From: Achromobacter animicus
GTDB taxonomy: Bacteria; Pseudomonadota; Gammaproteobacteria; Burkholderiales; Burkholderiaceae_B
Length of the DNA: 64,000 nucleotides
Assembly (NCBI RefSeq): GCF_902859585.1
Contig: NZ_CADIJM010000005.1
Coordinates: 62,001 to 126,000 of the forward strand
Direction: 5' to 3'
Below are positions 17,363-26,651 of this stretch, in pieces. Every line of letters starts with the position of its first letter. The stretch's first letter is position 1. A program made the translations under genes and the position numbers. The notes below the pieces were generated by a model. It saw nothing but the letters and a program-made list of their open reading frames with translations. It was not told where the DNA came from and did not search any database.

Positions 17363-17462
17363 AGGAAAAGCCCGGGACTGAATGTCCCGGCTTGAAATGG
17401 CCGGGATTGAAACACCCCGGCTAGAACGCACGGGACGTCTTCCCGGACGAGCGAAGCGCCGT

Positions 17463-17497
17463 TAGCGCTGTTAGCCCCGCTAGCGCTGTTAGCCCCG
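17463..17497. repeat. 18-bp tandem direct repeat, two copies
   Basis: TAGCGCTGTTAGCCCCG occurs at 17463-17479 and again at 17481-17497, period 18, with a degraded third unit running into the end of the DUF2809 gene. Just upstream (17365-17425) are short CCGGG/CCCGG inverted motifs, including a bulged hairpin AAGCC..GGGAC / GTCCCGGCTT. The interval between the two genes is therefore repeat-rich and non-coding. Confidence 0.7.
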
Positions 17498-17929
17498 TCA
17501 GCGCCGTGCGCGCAGGCTGACCTGCATCCGGGCGTTTTGCTGCGCCGCGTTCCGCTGACGCCGGGCATTGCCGCCGGCAAGCACCAGCACAATCGCAAAG
17601 CCTACGGTATAGGCCAGCACGTCCCACCAATCCGGCACGCTGCCGAACACCACGCGCAGCACCGGCTGCTCGATGCGCCAGCCAAAGTGTCGCGCCAGGT
17701 ATTGGCCCAGTTCGACCGCATACCCCGTGAACAGCGCCGCCAGCGCCAGCGGCAGCACGCCCGCTCGAACAAAGCTGCGGTACAGCAGATAGGCCCAGCC
17801 CACCGCCACCACGTCCCCCACGAATCCACGCAGGAAGGGATAGGGCGCGCCCACGGTGGCGATCAGCGCCAGTACGGCGGTCACGGCAAGCAGGGCGGCG
17901 AACGCGCGCCCGTTGAAAGTCAAAGTCAT
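17498..17929 (-). CDS. DUF2809 family membrane protein
   Basis: A 143-aa protein with four hydrophobic segments. The conserved blocks FLRGFVGDVVAVGWAYLLYR and FGSVPDWWDVLAYTVG mark it as DUF2809, a small inner-membrane family of unknown function. The ATG at 17929 begins the first membrane segment. It is monocistronic, and tandem repeats follow its 3' end. Nothing in the neighbourhood suggests a specific role. Confidence 0.82.
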   Translation of the reverse strand: MTLTFNGRAFAALLAVTAVLALIATVGAPYPFLRGFVGDVVAVGWAYLLYRSFVRAGVLPLALAALFTGYAVELGQYLARHFGWRIEQPVLRVVFGSVPDWWDVLAYTVGFAIVLVLAGGNARRQRNAAQQNARMQVSLRARR

Positions 17930-18185
17930 TGAATCAGCAAACGTAAATAGTGAAACAGGGAGGCGCGCGCCTGCGTTCGCGGCGGCTGCGCATCGCTGCC
18001 TGAATTCGCGCAAGAATCCGCACACGCAGCGCTGCTAAGCCCGCGCCCCGGCCGGTAACAAGGGCAGCGCGCAGGTTACCGGAAAAGCGCGGGCCGCCCT
18101 CCTCGACCGCCTGCCTTGGGCGTACCATGGAGCGACCCCGACCCAGCCCAGAACGGGCGCGATCCTCGCGTCCGGCCACGTTCCC

Positions 18186-19877
18186 ATGCTGCAGCCCGTT
18201 TCGGCTTCGACCGATCTGCCGGCGGCCCCACCGGCCGCGCCCGCGCCTGTCCTCCAGGTCAGCACGCTTTCCCCCCTCGCCTTTCCCGCCTTTCGCATCA
18301 TCTGGATCGCCAACCTGTTTGCCAACCTGGGCACCTGGGCGCAATCGGTGGCCGCCGCGTGGGTCATCACCACGGAGCAGAGCAGCCCGCTGATGGTCGC
18401 GATGATCCAGGTGGCGGCGGCGTTTCCGCTGGTCGCCCTGTCGATCCTGACCGGGGTGCTGGCCGACAACCACGACCGGCGCCGCGTCATGCTTGCGGGC
18501 ATGCTGCTGGAGCTGGCGGGCGGGGTCTTCATCACCATCCTGGCCTTCGCGGGGCTGCTGCACCCCATCACGCTGATTGCATCCGTGTTCTGCATCGCCA
18601 TCGGCAGCGCGATCGTCACGCCCGCATGGCAGGCCGCCGTGGGCGAACAGGTGCCGCGCGAGCACGTCGGCAGCGCCGTGCTGCTGAACAGCGTCAACTT
18701 CAACGTCGCGCGGGCGGTGGGGCCGGCCATCGGCGGCCTGCTGCTGGGCGCGTTGGGCACGTCCTGGGTCTTTCTGCTGAACTGTTTCTGCTACGCCGGG
18801 CTGATCTGGGCGATCTGGCGCTGGAAGCGCGACCTGCCCGTGCGCAGGCTCCCGCCCGAAGGCCTCTTTGAAGGCGTGGTCGCCGCGCTGCGCTACACGC
18901 AGCATTCGACGGTGACGCGCGTGGTGATGCTGCGCTCGTTCGCCTTCGGCCTGTCCGCCAGCGCGCTGTGGGCGCTGTTGCCGCTCTTGGCGCACGAGCA
19001 CGAAAGCGGCAGCGCGCTGCTGTACGGCTACATGCTTGGCGCGCTGGGCGTGGGCGCCATCCTGGGCAGCGTGGTGGTGCGCCGGGCGCGCGCGGCGTGG
19101 GGATCCGGCGGCCTGATCAGCGTGGCCGCAGCGCTGCTGGCCGCCTGTCTGCTGGCGCTGGGCCTCACCGATACGCTGTGGGTCGCGTTTCCGGCGCTGC
19201 TCCTGTCGGGCGGCTGCTGGATCGGCGTGCTGGCCACCTACAACACGACCGTGCAGCTTCTGGTGCCGGACTGGGTGAAGGCGCGCGCGCTGGCGCTGTA
19301 TCAGACCGCGATCTTCGGCGGCCTGGCGGCGGGCTCGTTCATGTGGGGTCACTTCGCGGGCACGATGGGCGTGTCCGGCGCGATGTCGGCCGCCGGCATC
19401 GTGCTGGGCGTGACCGTGGCGCTGCTGTACCGCTCGCGTCTGCCGGAACAGGTGGACGCGCGGTCGCTGACGCGCGCCGACGACACCGAACCGGCCATGG
19501 CCGCCGCCGGCTTCAACACGCAGCGCGGCGCGGTGCTGGTCGCCGTGGAATACCTGATCAACCCGGACAAGCTGGCCGCGCTGATCCATGCCGCCCGGCC
19601 GCTGCGCCTCTTGCGGCTGCGCAATGGCGCGCAGCAGTGGCAGCTGTTCCGCGACCTGGAGCGCGAGGGCGTCTGGCGCGAGGTCTTTCTGGTGGAAAGC
19701 TGGATGCAGTACCTGCGGATGATCGACCGCATGACGCTGGCCGACAAGATGGTGCTGGACGAGGTGCGCGCCTTGCATGCGGACGACAAGCCGCCGGTGG
19801 TGTCGCGCAACGTCAGCTACCTGGCCATGAACGAGGCGCAGGGTTTCTCGCTGCGCCGCGCCCCCGATTCCCAATGA
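18186..19877 (+). CDS. MFS exporter, EntS-like (transmembrane secretion effector family)
   Basis: A 563-aa protein whose first 430 residues form a 12-helix MFS exporter of the EntS / MFS_3 type, with DNHDRRRVMLAG as the loop 2-3 motif. The last ~115 residues are a soluble alpha/beta domain (LVAVEYLINPDKLAALIHA onward) resembling the dimeric ABM-like barrel often fused to this family. It is followed after 16 bases by the Gcr-family gene, so the two may be co-transcribed. Relatives export siderophores or small drugs; the substrate here is unknown. Confidence 0.85.
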   Translation: MLQPVSASTDLPAAPPAAPAPVLQVSTLSPLAFPAFRIIWIANLFANLGTWAQSVAAAWVITTEQSSPLMVAMIQVAAAFPLVALSILTGVLADNHDRRRVMLAGMLLELAGGVFITILAFAGLLHPITLIASVFCIAIGSAIVTPAWQAAVGEQVPREHVGSAVLLNSVNFNVARAVGPAIGGLLLGALGTSWVFLLNCFCYAGLIWAIWRWKRDLPVRRLPPEGLFEGVVAALRYTQHSTVTRVVMLRSFAFGLSASALWALLPLLAHEHESGSALLYGYMLGALGVGAILGSVVVRRARAAWGSGGLISVAAALLAACLLALGLTDTLWVAFPALLLSGGCWIGVLATYNTTVQLLVPDWVKARALALYQTAIFGGLAAGSFMWGHFAGTMGVSGAMSAAGIVLGVTVALLYRSRLPEQVDARSLTRADDTEPAMAAAGFNTQRGAVLVAVEYLINPDKLAALIHAARPLRLLRLRNGAQQWQLFRDLEREGVWREVFLVESWMQYLRMIDRMTLADKMVLDEVRALHADDKPPVVSRNVSYLAMNEAQGFSLRRAPDSQ

Positions 19878-19893
19878 CGCGCGAGGCCCGACC

Positions 19894-21975
19894 ATGCTTA
19901 CCTCTCTGTGGCGCAATTGGCGGACCTGGCGGCGTGGCGGGTCGCAGCTTGACGTCATCCTGTCCAACGCCGACCCCCAAGCCCCGCTGGCCGAACGGAA
20001 TCTGTGGCTGGTCGACCTTGGCCGCTGGCTGAACCGTCCGGACGGCGAACCGGCACGGGAAGACGGGCGCGACCCGCGTCACGCCCGCCTGCGCTACCTG
20101 TTGCAGGTGCTGGAACGCAATCCCGCTGTTGCGGCGCGCACGGCGGCCACGCTGCGCTCGGTGCTGGTGGACAACGACCCCACCGCGCTCCTGTGCGACA
20201 CCGGCGTGGCGTCACGCCCCGGCTTCTGGGGTGAATTGTGGCGCCGCGTCGTCGCCTGGATGCTGCCGCCGACCGTCAATCAGGGCGATATGTCGGGCCT
20301 CTTCACGCTGCTGTTTCGCCGCGCCGGCGACGCGCAATGGATCGAATCGCTGGACGACGAGACGCTGGCGCGCGTGCGCGCGCTGCTGCGTCTGAAAGAG
20401 GACGACCCGGCAAAAGAACCCGATGCGTTATCGGCCCCCACGCCCGAGGCGCTTGCCCGGCGGCTGGACCAGGCACTGACCAGCAGCATGCAGGTGCTCG
20501 TCAGCCAGGTGGGCGCCGTCGGACTCAGCCAGGATATCCGCTCCCGTGTGCCGGGCCGCGTCGAAGAATCGCCGTTCTTCACGCTGGAGGGCACCGCGGC
20601 AGAACTCTTCGACAGCACACCGGACACGCCGCGCGAGGTGGTGGGCCAGCGCCTGAACGTGCTGCGCGCCTTGCTGGACGACTGCCGCGCGGCCGGCGAC
20701 GCCGTCTATGAAGAACTCAAGCGCAATGGCGTCGCGGTCGACGTGGTCTACCAGATCGAGTGCATGAAGCTGCGCCTGGCGCGCATCGAACTGCTGCTGG
20801 GCGTGTGGATCGACCCCACGCAACGCCACCGGTACGCGCACCTGATGGCCGAGCTGATCCGGTGCACATTGGCCCGCAGCAGCATCCGGCATCTGGCGGC
20901 GTCGTCGCTCTTGCAGTTGGCGCGCCGCGTGATGGACCGCAGCGCGGAGACCGGCGAACACTACATCGCCCGCGACACGCTGGAATACATGGACATGCTG
21001 AAGGCGTCCATGGGCGGCGGCTTCGTCGTGGCGTTCACGGTGTACGTCAAGTTCATCATCACGTCGGCCCACCTGGACAAATGGATGGAAGGCCTGCTGA
21101 ACGCACTGAACTACGCCGGCAGTTTTCTCGTGATCCAGTTCGCGCATTTCACGCTGGCCACCAAGCAGCCGGCCATGACCGGGCCTGCGCTTGCCCGCCG
21201 GCTGGACGCGGCCTACTCGCCCGACGGGCGCGAGGCCTTCGTCGACGACACGCTGGCGATGCTGCGTTCGAACGCCGCTGCGATCGCGGGCAACCTGGCC
21301 GTGGTGTTTCCGCTGGCCTGGGCGATTCAGTGGTTGGCCATGCGGTTTCTGGAACAGCCTTTGATCGATGCCGACAAGGCGCAAGACACGCTGCAATCGT
21401 TGTCGTTCTGGGGGCCGACGCCGCTGTACGCCGCGGTGACCGGCGCATTGATCTGGGTGTCCAGCCTGATCGCAGGTTGGGCCGACAACTGGTTCGCGCT
21501 GCATCGCGTGCACGACGTGATGGCGTACGGCCGGCGCACCCGCTACCTGCTCGGGGCGCGCGGCGCCGTTCGATGGGCGGGCTTCTGGCGGCGCAATGTT
21601 TCGCAGATCGCCGCCAACGTTTCGCTGGGACTGATGCTGGGCCTGCTGCCGGCCCTCGTCAGCGCGCTGGGATCGACGCTGGAGGTCCGCCACGTGTCGC
21701 TCAGCGCCGGCCAGATCGCGGCCGCGATTGCGACGCTGGGCTGGGAGCTCGTGCATACGCAGGTGTTCTGGCTGGCCGTGGCGGGCACGGTGGCGACGGG
21801 CGCGCTGAACGTCATCGTCAGTTTTGCGCTGGCCTTCAACGTAGCGCTGGCGTCGCGCGACATGCGCCGCGACGATCGCGTGTCGCTGACTGCCGGGGTG
21901 CGCCGCCGCATCCTGCGGCGGCCTGCGGCGCTGTTCTGGCCAGTCAAGCCGCGCGCCACGCCCGTGCAATCCTGA
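19894..21975 (+). CDS. Gcr-family membrane protein (annotated elsewhere as site-specific recombinase)
   Basis: A 693-aa protein of the family named SpecificRecomb/Gcr after a Neisseria gene. The N-terminal half is soluble and helical. The C-terminal half has several clear membrane spans (GGGFVVAFTVYVKFIITSA near residue 372, AIAGNLAVVFPLAWAIQWLA, LYAAVTGALIWVSSLIAGWA, and two more after 560). I see neither a serine-recombinase nor a tyrosine-recombinase active-site motif, so the inherited name is probably wrong; an inner-membrane protein of unknown function is more accurate. It may be co-transcribed with the MFS exporter just upstream. Confidence 0.8.
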   Translation: MLTSLWRNWRTWRRGGSQLDVILSNADPQAPLAERNLWLVDLGRWLNRPDGEPAREDGRDPRHARLRYLLQVLERNPAVAARTAATLRSVLVDNDPTALLCDTGVASRPGFWGELWRRVVAWMLPPTVNQGDMSGLFTLLFRRAGDAQWIESLDDETLARVRALLRLKEDDPAKEPDALSAPTPEALARRLDQALTSSMQVLVSQVGAVGLSQDIRSRVPGRVEESPFFTLEGTAAELFDSTPDTPREVVGQRLNVLRALLDDCRAAGDAVYEELKRNGVAVDVVYQIECMKLRLARIELLLGVWIDPTQRHRYAHLMAELIRCTLARSSIRHLAASSLLQLARRVMDRSAETGEHYIARDTLEYMDMLKASMGGGFVVAFTVYVKFIITSAHLDKWMEGLLNALNYAGSFLVIQFAHFTLATKQPAMTGPALARRLDAAYSPDGREAFVDDTLAMLRSNAAAIAGNLAVVFPLAWAIQWLAMRFLEQPLIDADKAQDTLQSLSFWGPTPLYAAVTGALIWVSSLIAGWADNWFALHRVHDVMAYGRRTRYLLGARGAVRWAGFWRRNVSQIAANVSLGLMLGLLPALVSALGSTLEVRHVSLSAGQIAAAIATLGWELVHTQVFWLAVAGTVATGALNVIVSFALAFNVALASRDMRRDDRVSLTAGVRRRILRRPAALFWPVKPRATPVQS

Positions 21976-22042
21976 CGCGCTGCGCAGGGCAGGCCTGACT
22001 GACATGGTGCGCCTGAACGGACGCGGCTGCGGCGCCGCGTGT

Positions 22043-23026
22043 TCAGAACGTGATCGTGGCGGTGACCACGTCGCGGTACGTGCCGGGCCGAGGCGTCGTC
22101 TGCGCAGGCACGCGGCCATAGACCGTGAAGGTCTGATTGGCGCCCGTGCCCACGCCCGCCCGAGGCGCGCCGCCCGAGGCATCGCCCCACACGGTGCCGT
22201 AGGCCGCATCCTGGTAGAGCTGATAGCTCACGGTGTCGGCGGCGGTCGTGTGCTTCATTTTGCGCGCCAGCACGTTGCCGGCGACCGAGCCGCCATTCAA
22301 CGCCAGGGAGAAGGCGTTGGCGTTGGTGCATCGGACGGTGATCTGGCTGTTGGCCGTGACCGCGGCGCTCAACACGCCGCGCGGGGGAAACGCCATGTCC
22401 GTCGCGTTGATGGTGCAGTTCTTCTGCACGGTCGTGCGCACCACCAGCGGAATCGTGATGCGCTGCGTCGGCGCCGCCAGCGGGCAGTTGGACAGGCCCG
22501 ACAGCAGGCCGAACAGCACGTCCAGCGTGCCGGTGGTGGTGTAGGTTTCGCTGTAGACCGTGTTGGCGTTGTTCACGGTTCTCACTGTAGACTGCCCGCC
22601 CGGCAGCTTGCCGTAGAACCGGAAGGTGGTCGACACGTTGCCGCCCCCCAGCAGCGGGCCGGTGAGCGTCTGCGACGTCGGTTGCCCGGCCGTCGCCGCG
22701 CCCCATATCTGCGTCCGCGCCGCGTCCGTGTACAGGTTGTAGTTCATGCGGTTCGTGCCCGCGCCCAGGGCGCGCGCGGCGATGGACGGACTGGTGTTGC
22801 CCACCCCCAGGCTGAAGCACAGCCGCGCGCCGATGGCGAGCAGCGAAAAATTGCAGGTCACGGCAACCGTTCCGTCCGCCACCGTGTCGCCCGGCAGCAG
22901 CGGATTGACCGTGCCGAAGTCCAGCGTGGCAGTCGTGCCGGCCGACAGCGCGCAGGTGTTAGCCTGCGCCGAGCCGGCGTAGCCCGCGCAGACGCCCATG
23001 GCGGCAAGCAGCAGGCCGATTCTCAT
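22043..23026 (-). CDS. Two-domain SCPU protein, Csu-type tip adhesin candidate
   Basis: A 327-aa secreted protein with a signal peptide ending near SAQA and two successive spore-coat-U (SCPU) domains, each with a conserved early Cys and ending in the donor-strand-like VTATITF C-terminus. In archaic (Csu) chaperone-usher pili the two-domain subunit CsuE is the tip adhesin, with an N-terminal lectin-like half and a C-terminal pilin half. The ATG overlaps the usher stop (ATGA at 23023-23026), so it is the last gene of the pilus operon. Confidence 0.85.
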   Translation of the reverse strand: MRIGLLLAAMGVCAGYAGSAQANTCALSAGTTATLDFGTVNPLLPGDTVADGTVAVTCNFSLLAIGARLCFSLGVGNTSPSIAARALGAGTNRMNYNLYTDAARTQIWGAATAGQPTSQTLTGPLLGGGNVSTTFRFYGKLPGGQSTVRTVNNANTVYSETYTTTGTLDVLFGLLSGLSNCPLAAPTQRITIPLVVRTTVQKNCTINATDMAFPPRGVLSAAVTANSQITVRCTNANAFSLALNGGSVAGNVLARKMKHTTAADTVSYQLYQDAAYGTVWGDASGGAPRAGVGTGANQTFTVYGRVPAQTTPRPGTYRDVVTATITF

Positions 23027-25368
23027 GGTTGCCCCCTTTCCAACGGCTCGCACACGATCGGTCCCAGCGTCGGCAGCGGATCGGCATCCGAGTGCGCGTA
23101 ATCGAACTCGGCCTCGCACGACACGCCACCACCGCGCACCCGCAACCGGTTGGTCGCTGCCACGTCCTCCACGAACGTCAGGCCGTCGTAGCCCACCACC
23201 GTGCGCTTGCCGCTTTCGATGTGCGCAACCTCGGCCCCGACCGGCACGAACGCCCCATCCGGCAGCGTCAGGATCACCGAGGCCGCGTCGTACTTTTCCA
23301 CCTTGAACGTGGTCAGCACGCCGGCGCCGGACTGCGGCACGACGACCGCCCGCGTCGAGTCCAGCCGCACGTCCACGGGCAGGTCTTCCGGGTCGATGGA
23401 GATGCGGTTGGTCTGATAGGCGTTCAGGTCGGGCACCAGCAGATGGCCGCTGCCGTTCGTTCGGCCCAGCCGGCGGTTTTCGTGCAGCACCGCGACGTCG
23501 GCCGTGCCATCGGTGGAGACCAGCGCGAAGCTGTCGTTGATGCGGCGCGACGGGATCACGGCGCTGTCCATCATCACCAGCGACCCCGAGGCCTGCACCG
23601 ACGCCTGCGTGCGGCCGCCATAGTCCTGCACCAGCCCGCTGACCAGCCCGTACTGGCCCAGATACTGAAGTTGGCCCTGGTTGAGCTGCATGCCGCCGCT
23701 GCGGCCGTTCTGCACTGCCCACCCCCAGCCGCCCTCATAGGGCACGCTGCTCTGCGCGTTGACGCTGTAAGTGTCCTCGCCGCCCTGGCGGCCGACCGAC
23801 ACGCCGGCCTGCGCGCGTTCGCCCAGCATCACCGCCAGACCCAGGAACACGCCTTCCGAATTCGATTGCGAAAAGTCCTTGTACGCGCTCAGCGTCAGGA
23901 CCACGCGGCTGTGCAGGTTGGCCGTGTACGAGGCCGACCCCAGCTTTGCCATCGGCACGTCCGGCATGCGGTAGCCGATGTAGCTGAGCGCCACGCTTTG
24001 CGAGCGGCTCAGCGGCATCGACACCGTCACGCGGTCGGTCTGGCGCGGCACCGGCGCGTCCTCGCGCGAGCCCAGGTCGCCGTAGTTGCCGATCAGGCGC
24101 GTGACCTGCGTGTCCACGCTGAATTCGGGCCGCACGTACTGGTACCCCAGGCTGACCTGTCCGCCGCTGTAGTCCCCGGCGCTGCCGGAAAGCGAGCTGC
24201 TCAGCACCCCAAGCTGCCCCATCTTCACCATCGCGCCGGCGCCCGCGTTGTACAGCCCCGGGCCGGCCTCGGTGTGCGCCTCCAGCGTCAGGTTGTCGGT
24301 GTAGCCGTAACGACCCGATGCCGTCAGCACCGGCTTGCTGTCATAGTCGAACGAGCGCACGCTGAACTGGCGGCGCACGAAGCCGGCCTCGACCGACCAG
24401 CTGGACAGCCCCGCCGCCAGCATCCGCGGGTCGATGTACAAGGGGACCGACGTGCTGACGGTGCGGCCCAGCGCGTCCCGCGTGATCAAGGTTGCCTGGC
24501 CCGCGCCGGTGATGCCCGGAATCTGGTTGACCACGAACGGCCCCGGCGGCACGTTGCCCGAGTACTGCTGTACGCCATTGACGAACAGCGACACCGACGA
24601 CGGCACGACCGACGACGCGCTCAGCGACGACACGGGAAAGGTGACCAGGTCCGGACGCAGCGCGAAGTTGCGCCCCCATTGCACGCCGGCCACGCGTACC
24701 GAGCGCGACCAGTTCAGCGACGAGGTGATCGTGTCGCCCAGGCGCAGCGTGCGCAGTGTCTCCTGATCCGAGCGCGTCCAGAACGTGTCGTAGCGCACGT
24801 ATTCATCGCCGCGGCCGCCGAAGTAGGCCGTGCCCGAATTGCTGAACACGCCATTCGAATCGAAGTAACGCTGTTCGGAATACAGCGACAGCCCGTACTC
24901 GTAGTCGGTCTGCGCATAGGCGTCGTAGTTCACCACCACGCCGCGCCCGGCAGTCGCCAGCGGCGTGGCCGGCAGTCCGCGGGTATTCACCTCGTACGGC
25001 ACGCGCAACGTGTCGGGCAGCACCAGATCCACCGACTGCGCCGCCGGGTTGTACACGTAGCGCAGGCCGGCCACGGCATCCAGGCTGACTTCGCGCGTCG
25101 CGGACATGCCGATCACGGACAGGTCCACGCCCAGCGAACGCAGCGCGGCGCCGCTGACGGACAGGCGGCCATGCGTGTCGTGAAAGCGCAATAGCTGGGA
25201 TGTGTTGACGCCGTTGATGCTGACCTCCAGGTACACGTCACGCTCGGCGATGCTGCCGAACGAGACCAGTTGACCGGGCACATCCGCCGCCTGGGCAGGC
25301 GCACCCAGCAGGAAGAGTGCGACTCCCAAGGCGCGTTGCCCGCGGAGACGGGTAGCGCGCACTGCCAT
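23023..25368 (-). CDS. Outer-membrane fimbrial usher (archaic/Csu type)
   Basis: A 781-aa usher with a signal peptide ending at AQA (~27), an N-terminal chaperone-binding domain, a long beta-barrel region rich in alternating Tyr/Gly/Ser, and C-terminal domains. Motifs such as PPGPFVVNQIPGI and TRDALGRTVS are typical of ushers of the Csu class. It translocates and orders pilus subunits across the outer membrane. The start at 25368 gives the proper signal peptide; an upstream ATG would add 13 residues without one. It is preceded by the chaperone gene (59-base gap). Confidence 0.93.
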   Translation of the reverse strand: MAVRATRLRGQRALGVALFLLGAPAQAADVPGQLVSFGSIAERDVYLEVSINGVNTSQLLRFHDTHGRLSVSGAALRSLGVDLSVIGMSATREVSLDAVAGLRYVYNPAAQSVDLVLPDTLRVPYEVNTRGLPATPLATAGRGVVVNYDAYAQTDYEYGLSLYSEQRYFDSNGVFSNSGTAYFGGRGDEYVRYDTFWTRSDQETLRTLRLGDTITSSLNWSRSVRVAGVQWGRNFALRPDLVTFPVSSLSASSVVPSSVSLFVNGVQQYSGNVPPGPFVVNQIPGITGAGQATLITRDALGRTVSTSVPLYIDPRMLAAGLSSWSVEAGFVRRQFSVRSFDYDSKPVLTASGRYGYTDNLTLEAHTEAGPGLYNAGAGAMVKMGQLGVLSSSLSGSAGDYSGGQVSLGYQYVRPEFSVDTQVTRLIGNYGDLGSREDAPVPRQTDRVTVSMPLSRSQSVALSYIGYRMPDVPMAKLGSASYTANLHSRVVLTLSAYKDFSQSNSEGVFLGLAVMLGERAQAGVSVGRQGGEDTYSVNAQSSVPYEGGWGWAVQNGRSGGMQLNQGQLQYLGQYGLVSGLVQDYGGRTQASVQASGSLVMMDSAVIPSRRINDSFALVSTDGTADVAVLHENRRLGRTNGSGHLLVPDLNAYQTNRISIDPEDLPVDVRLDSTRAVVVPQSGAGVLTTFKVEKYDAASVILTLPDGAFVPVGAEVAHIESGKRTVVGYDGLTFVEDVAATNRLRVRGGGVSCEAEFDYAHSDADPLPTLGPIVCEPLERGQP

Positions 25369-25427
25369 AGACTGCCCTTCTGTGGTTGCCGGCGGGCCGA
25401 GCGGCAAGCCGGAACGCGGTCATGCGG

Positions 25428-26135
25428 TCAACGCGGGCTGACGGTGACCGTGTCGCCGTTGATCATTGCCCTGATCTTTACCGGCCCGGCCGCGCCCTGC
25501 TTTGCCGGAATGCTCCATTGGCGCGCCCGGTTGGCCAGCGCATAGCCCAGCAGCCCCTCCACCTCGGCCACGGGCTTGCCCGCCGCATTCAGGATCTGCA
25601 GCGCGGCCACCTGCGCATAGCGGCTGCCGCTGTTGGACAGCCTCACCACCCAGTCGCCGCCAGAGCGTTCCGCGCGCCACGCCAGCTCGGGTTCCGGAGA
25701 TGGCGTCGTGCCGGACACGAACACCGGCACCGAATAACGCAGGCGCAGCACCACGCCATTCACGCCGGGCGAGGACGGGTCAGGAATTTCGTCGATGATG
25801 AGGCGGAACCCCTGCTGCAGCGACGGCGCATCCTTGGACACGCGCACCAGACGGACGAGCTGCTCGCCGCCGGGCGGCACCTGGATGATGGGTGGACTGG
25901 CCTGGATGTCGTCGGTTGGCGAGAGCACGTCGTCGCCGTCCGCCTGTTCCCAACCGTAGATGCGCACCTGCCCGTAGATCGGCGTGGACCCGGGATTGCG
26001 CAGCATGATGCCGCTTGCACCCTGCGTGGGCGCAAGCTCGACGAGCACCGGAGAGATCTGCAGGGCAGCCGCCACCGCTGCGCCGCCCCAGCCTGCCAGG
26101 CAGGCGGCAAGCAGCGCCCGAAAAAACATCCGCAT
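25428..26135 (-). CDS. PapD-like periplasmic chaperone of Csu-type pilus
   Basis: A 235-aa chaperone with a signal peptide (through AVAA ~23) and two Ig-like domains. The G1-like strand PVLVELAPTQGASGIMLRNPG and the IIDEIPDP block are characteristic. It stabilises unfolded subunits and delivers them to the usher. It starts 12 bases after the pilin gene stop and precedes the usher, giving the order pilin-chaperone-usher-adhesin. Confidence 0.92.
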   Translation of the reverse strand: MRMFFRALLAACLAGWGGAAVAAALQISPVLVELAPTQGASGIMLRNPGSTPIYGQVRIYGWEQADGDDVLSPTDDIQASPPIIQVPPGGEQLVRLVRVSKDAPSLQQGFRLIIDEIPDPSSPGVNGVVLRLRYSVPVFVSGTTPSPEPELAWRAERSGGDWVVRLSNSGSRYAQVAALQILNAAGKPVAEVEGLLGYALANRARQWSIPAKQGAAGPVKIRAMINGDTVTVSPR

Positions 26136-26147
26136 CGGGCGGCCCCC

Positions 26148-26651
26148 TTAGAAGTAGACCGTCGCGGTAACCGTGGAAGAGTAGGTGCCGGGCGCCGGCG
26201 TGGTCTGCGCGGGCACGACGCCGTTCACCTGGATGGGCTGCGCGGCGCCGGTGCCGGTGCCGCCCACTCGCGCTGCAACGTCGGCATCGCCCCACACGAC
26301 GGTCGTGCTGCCCGGTTTGTACAACTGATAAGCCACCGTCGCGGTATTGGCGCCGGTGCCGCTCAGAAATCGCTGGGCTTCCGTCGACCCCGTGCCCGTG
26401 CCCGCATTCAGGCCGACGGTATACGGGGTGGTATTGCTGCACGTAACTGACAGGTTGGTATTGCCGGTGACCGCGGTATTCAGCACGCCCTGACTGCCGA
26501 AACTGAGGTCAGTCGCGGAAATGACGCAATTGGCCGTAATGGTAAGCGTGACGTTGAAATTGGCGGTGGCGGTCTGAGCGAGCGCTATGCCGGGCGCTGC
26601 ACCACCGATAAACAAACACAGCGTCGCTGCGCGCAAGGTCGGGCGTTTCAT
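26148..26651 (-). CDS. SCPU-domain major pilin candidate (Csu-like)
   Basis: A 167-aa secreted protein with a signal peptide ending ALAQ (~26) and one SCPU domain: Cys in ITANCVISATDLSFG, a second Cys in SVTCSNTTPY, and the terminal VTATVYF strand. It is the first gene of the pilus operon and the only single-domain subunit here, so it probably forms the rod. The ATG at 26651 is chosen for the signal peptide; an open frame runs 50 codons upstream through the AT-rich promoter and is not protein-like. Confidence 0.88.
   Translation of the reverse strand: MKRPTLRAATLCLFIGGAAPGIALAQTATANFNVTLTITANCVISATDLSFGSQGVLNTAVTGNTNLSVTCSNTTPYTVGLNAGTGTGSTEAQRFLSGTGANTATVAYQLYKPGSTTVVWGDADVAARVGGTGTGAAQPIQVNGVVPAQTTPAPGTYSSTVTATVYF

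Noticed and set aside
19894-21975. Site-specific recombinase as evidence for a mobile element
   Set aside because: The gene lacks recombinase motifs, has membrane spans and is not flanked by repeats or integrase-type target sites.
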